Positions 62,341 to 64,000 of a stretch of 64,000 nt of DNA are shown here, one piece after another. Under the pieces are notes generated by a model. It was not told the DNA's origin, did no database searches, and worked only from the letters and a program-made list of their open reading frames with translations. The first letter of the stretch is position 1. Every line of letters begins with the position of its first letter. Source of the DNA: Pelargonium x hortorum (lineage: Eukaryota > Streptophyta > Magnoliopsida > Geraniales > Geraniaceae); NCBI GenBank assembly GCA_036897525.1, contig JAYMTJ010000031.1, forward strand, positions 39,003-103,002, read 5' to 3'. The translations under genes and the position numbers were made by a program.

Positions 62341-63407
62341 TTTATAAAGCATAAATCTTAAATTGACTTTAACGATAACAAAGATTTTTATAAACCTTAA
62401 CCCTTTCCTTAATTTATTTGGGCTTGTCATCCCCCGTTACCCTAGTATATGGTAATATAGACATAGGATGCCTTATTCAGTTTCTGACTCTTATATGCTG
62501 AGATACCTAAAGCTGTGTTTTATGGTCTTATTTAAGGGCTACCTACTAGTAGTACAATACTAGGGTAGTATAGTTCTAGTAATCTTGGCTGTTAAATATT
62601 AAAGACCTGTGGAGGAAAGGAGTTTTTGTTATAAGGAGTTCCTTGTTTGTTAGCGCTTTCCTTATACAAAGCGAGACCCCTGCCTTTTCTATAACTATCT
62701 TTTCATTTTAGTTACCGTTACGTTTTTTAGCACCTAATCTCCGTTTACTACTATTTTTTAAGTTCTTCTGGATAAAAAAAAGCTAGACTAAGAAAAGAAA
62801 AGAAAAGGAAAGTGAGCTTGGCTTTGTAAATTAGGAGAGATATCTGATCTGTGTTTATGAAGATTAAACCCTGCACTCGACTTAACCTTCTTTTTTATAT
62901 TTACTCAATTTATTCACTTGACTCCTAAATTCTACCTTAGGGATAGGAACCCTGGAATTAGAGGGACACTAAAACTCTTTACTCTTCTGTGACTTCGTAG
63001 TCACTTTCTGGGTCTTCATAGCTGATATTCTAACTGTTTTATAACCCAGACTTACTGTACCTGCACTCTTTATACGGATAGGGATTCCCTTTAATAACTA
63101 GCTAAGAAAAAAGACTTTAACTAAGAAATTCCGGAATAAACCTATCGATATAGATATTACACCCTTAATAGTAAACTTTCAAAATGTTAAAACAAATCTA
63201 GATTAATTAGAATAATCCCTAAGTTTATGCTTTATTATTTCGTTTATCGCCAGTTTAGCACCCCTTTTAATTAGAGTTTAGTCAGTCAAACTTGATATCT
63301 CTAAATATCCTTGATCAGTGAAAAAAAGCCTCTACCTTAAGGATTAACTTCCTAGTTCTAGTTTAAGGTATATAGAGTTTGTATTAGTTAGGTAGAAGTC
63401 CTAGTAT

Positions 63408-63419
63408 TATATATATATA
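63408..63419. repeat. TA dinucleotide tract
   Basis: Six perfect TA units; simple sequence. Confidence 0.75.
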
Positions 63420-63883
63420 CTAATAAATATAGTTAAGCTCCTTAGCTTCTTCTTCAAAATGGGACTGTGGCCAACAACCTACTCATTTAGAACTTTATGC
63501 ACTCATTCTTAAATACCTAAAATTTTGAGGAGGTTTGTACTAGAAGTAGTTCTATAAGCGGCTTTTGCGTTAGTAATTGTAATATACCGAAGGTTTGGAA
63601 GACAGACTTGAAGATTCTTCTTAAACCGACCTATACTAACAGTACTTTAGTGCAACACATAGAAGAGCCCCCGTTGGATAGAATTTGACTGGGTAGACTG
63701 AATCTTAATACTAGAAATTGAGTTTTACCATATTATGAAATTACTATCTATTCTATTTTGGACTAGTCATAAACCACAGGAAATTCTCTTTATAATAACC
63801 TGCTTTTACTAAGGATCCTTAGTAAACTACACAAAATTTTTAACTAGCCTAAAAAGTTCGTTATCATAGTACGTTAACCCAAA

Positions 63884-63902
63884 GCATAGCATAGCATAGC
63901 AT
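63884..63902 (+). repeat. tandem GCATA repeat
   Basis: Three perfect GCATA units and a fourth ending GCAT, near the right end of the window. Confidence 0.85.
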
Positions 63903-64000
63903 TCATTACAGAAAGATTTTTTTAATAAAATAGACACCTTTATGCACTCTTTACTTTAGAAATCTCTCTAGCTACAGCCCGCAATTAAAGAGAAATCAAC

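Larger units (their letters stand above)
50901..64000. other. non-coding AT-rich DNA
   Basis: About 13 kb with no supportable gene. It includes a texture block near 53.5-54.1 kb, short tandem repeats (55.2, 61.3, 61.8, 63.4, 63.9 kb), one weak T-arm (60.8 kb), a possible coding relic (57.8-58.2 kb), the longest frame in the window (59.1-59.5 kb, minus) and a family 1 copy (62.1 kb). An 84-codon frame at 54368..54622 (plus) is leucine/phenylalanine-rich, hydrophobic and unassigned. Confidence 0.65.

Noticed and set aside
1-64000. Group II intron domain V, rRNA cores, CRISPR arrays, insertion sequences, bacterial operons
   Set aside because: Looked for by eye on both strands; no matching motif, regular repeat-spacer pattern or transposase-like frame was seen.

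Overview
The window is a very sparse, AT-rich stretch (roughly one third G+C by eye) with a single convincing gene, an intact initiator methionine tRNA (trnfM, anticodon CAT) on the minus strand at 50828..50900. Its D-loop side and anticodon loop (GGTCAACTC, CTCATGA) match, from memory, the land-plant/streptophyte mitochondrial type better than the plastid type. Decayed copies of other tRNAs (trnQ, trnI-CAU and a plastid-type trnW) point the same way. The best reading is intergenic DNA of a large, fast-diverging plant-type mitochondrial genome, or a gene-poor chromosome of one. The A+T content is higher than I would expect for a typical angiosperm mitogenome, so the lineage is left open.

Layout. 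1-5.2 kb: unannotatable AT-rich DNA with one tRNA-like scrap (2394..2451). 5.25 kb: trnQ relic. 5.3-17.5 kb: non-coding, with two unassigned open frames near 7 and 8 kb, repeat family 1 at 9.7 kb and a less homopolymer-rich block at 15.5-16.1 kb. 17.5 kb: trnW-like gene with intact acceptor and T stems but a damaged anticodon arm. 17.6-44.1 kb: non-coding, with most copies of repeat family 1 (22.6, 25.4, 36.1, 36.9, 37.5 kb), several short hairpins, a trnN-like relic (31.3 kb) and two blocks of distinct texture (34.3-35.6 and 41.1-42.1 kb) that share an exact 22-nt word. 44.2 kb: trnI-CAU relic. 44.2-50.8 kb: non-coding with a T-arm scrap and a family 1 copy. 50.8 kb: trnfM. 50.9-64 kb: non-coding, with short tandem repeats, a possible coding relic at 57.8-58.2 kb, the longest open frame of the window (minus strand, 59.1-59.5 kb) and the last family 1 copy at 62.1 kb.

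No mitochondrial protein gene, rRNA, recognisable group II intron domain V, CRISPR array or insertion sequence was found. Open frames are no longer or more frequent than expected by chance at this base composition. The genes therefore do not form a pathway. What can be read here is how such DNA decays: tRNA relics at several stages, a same-orientation dispersed repeat family, and an unexplained excess of the short palindromic word GGANTCC.
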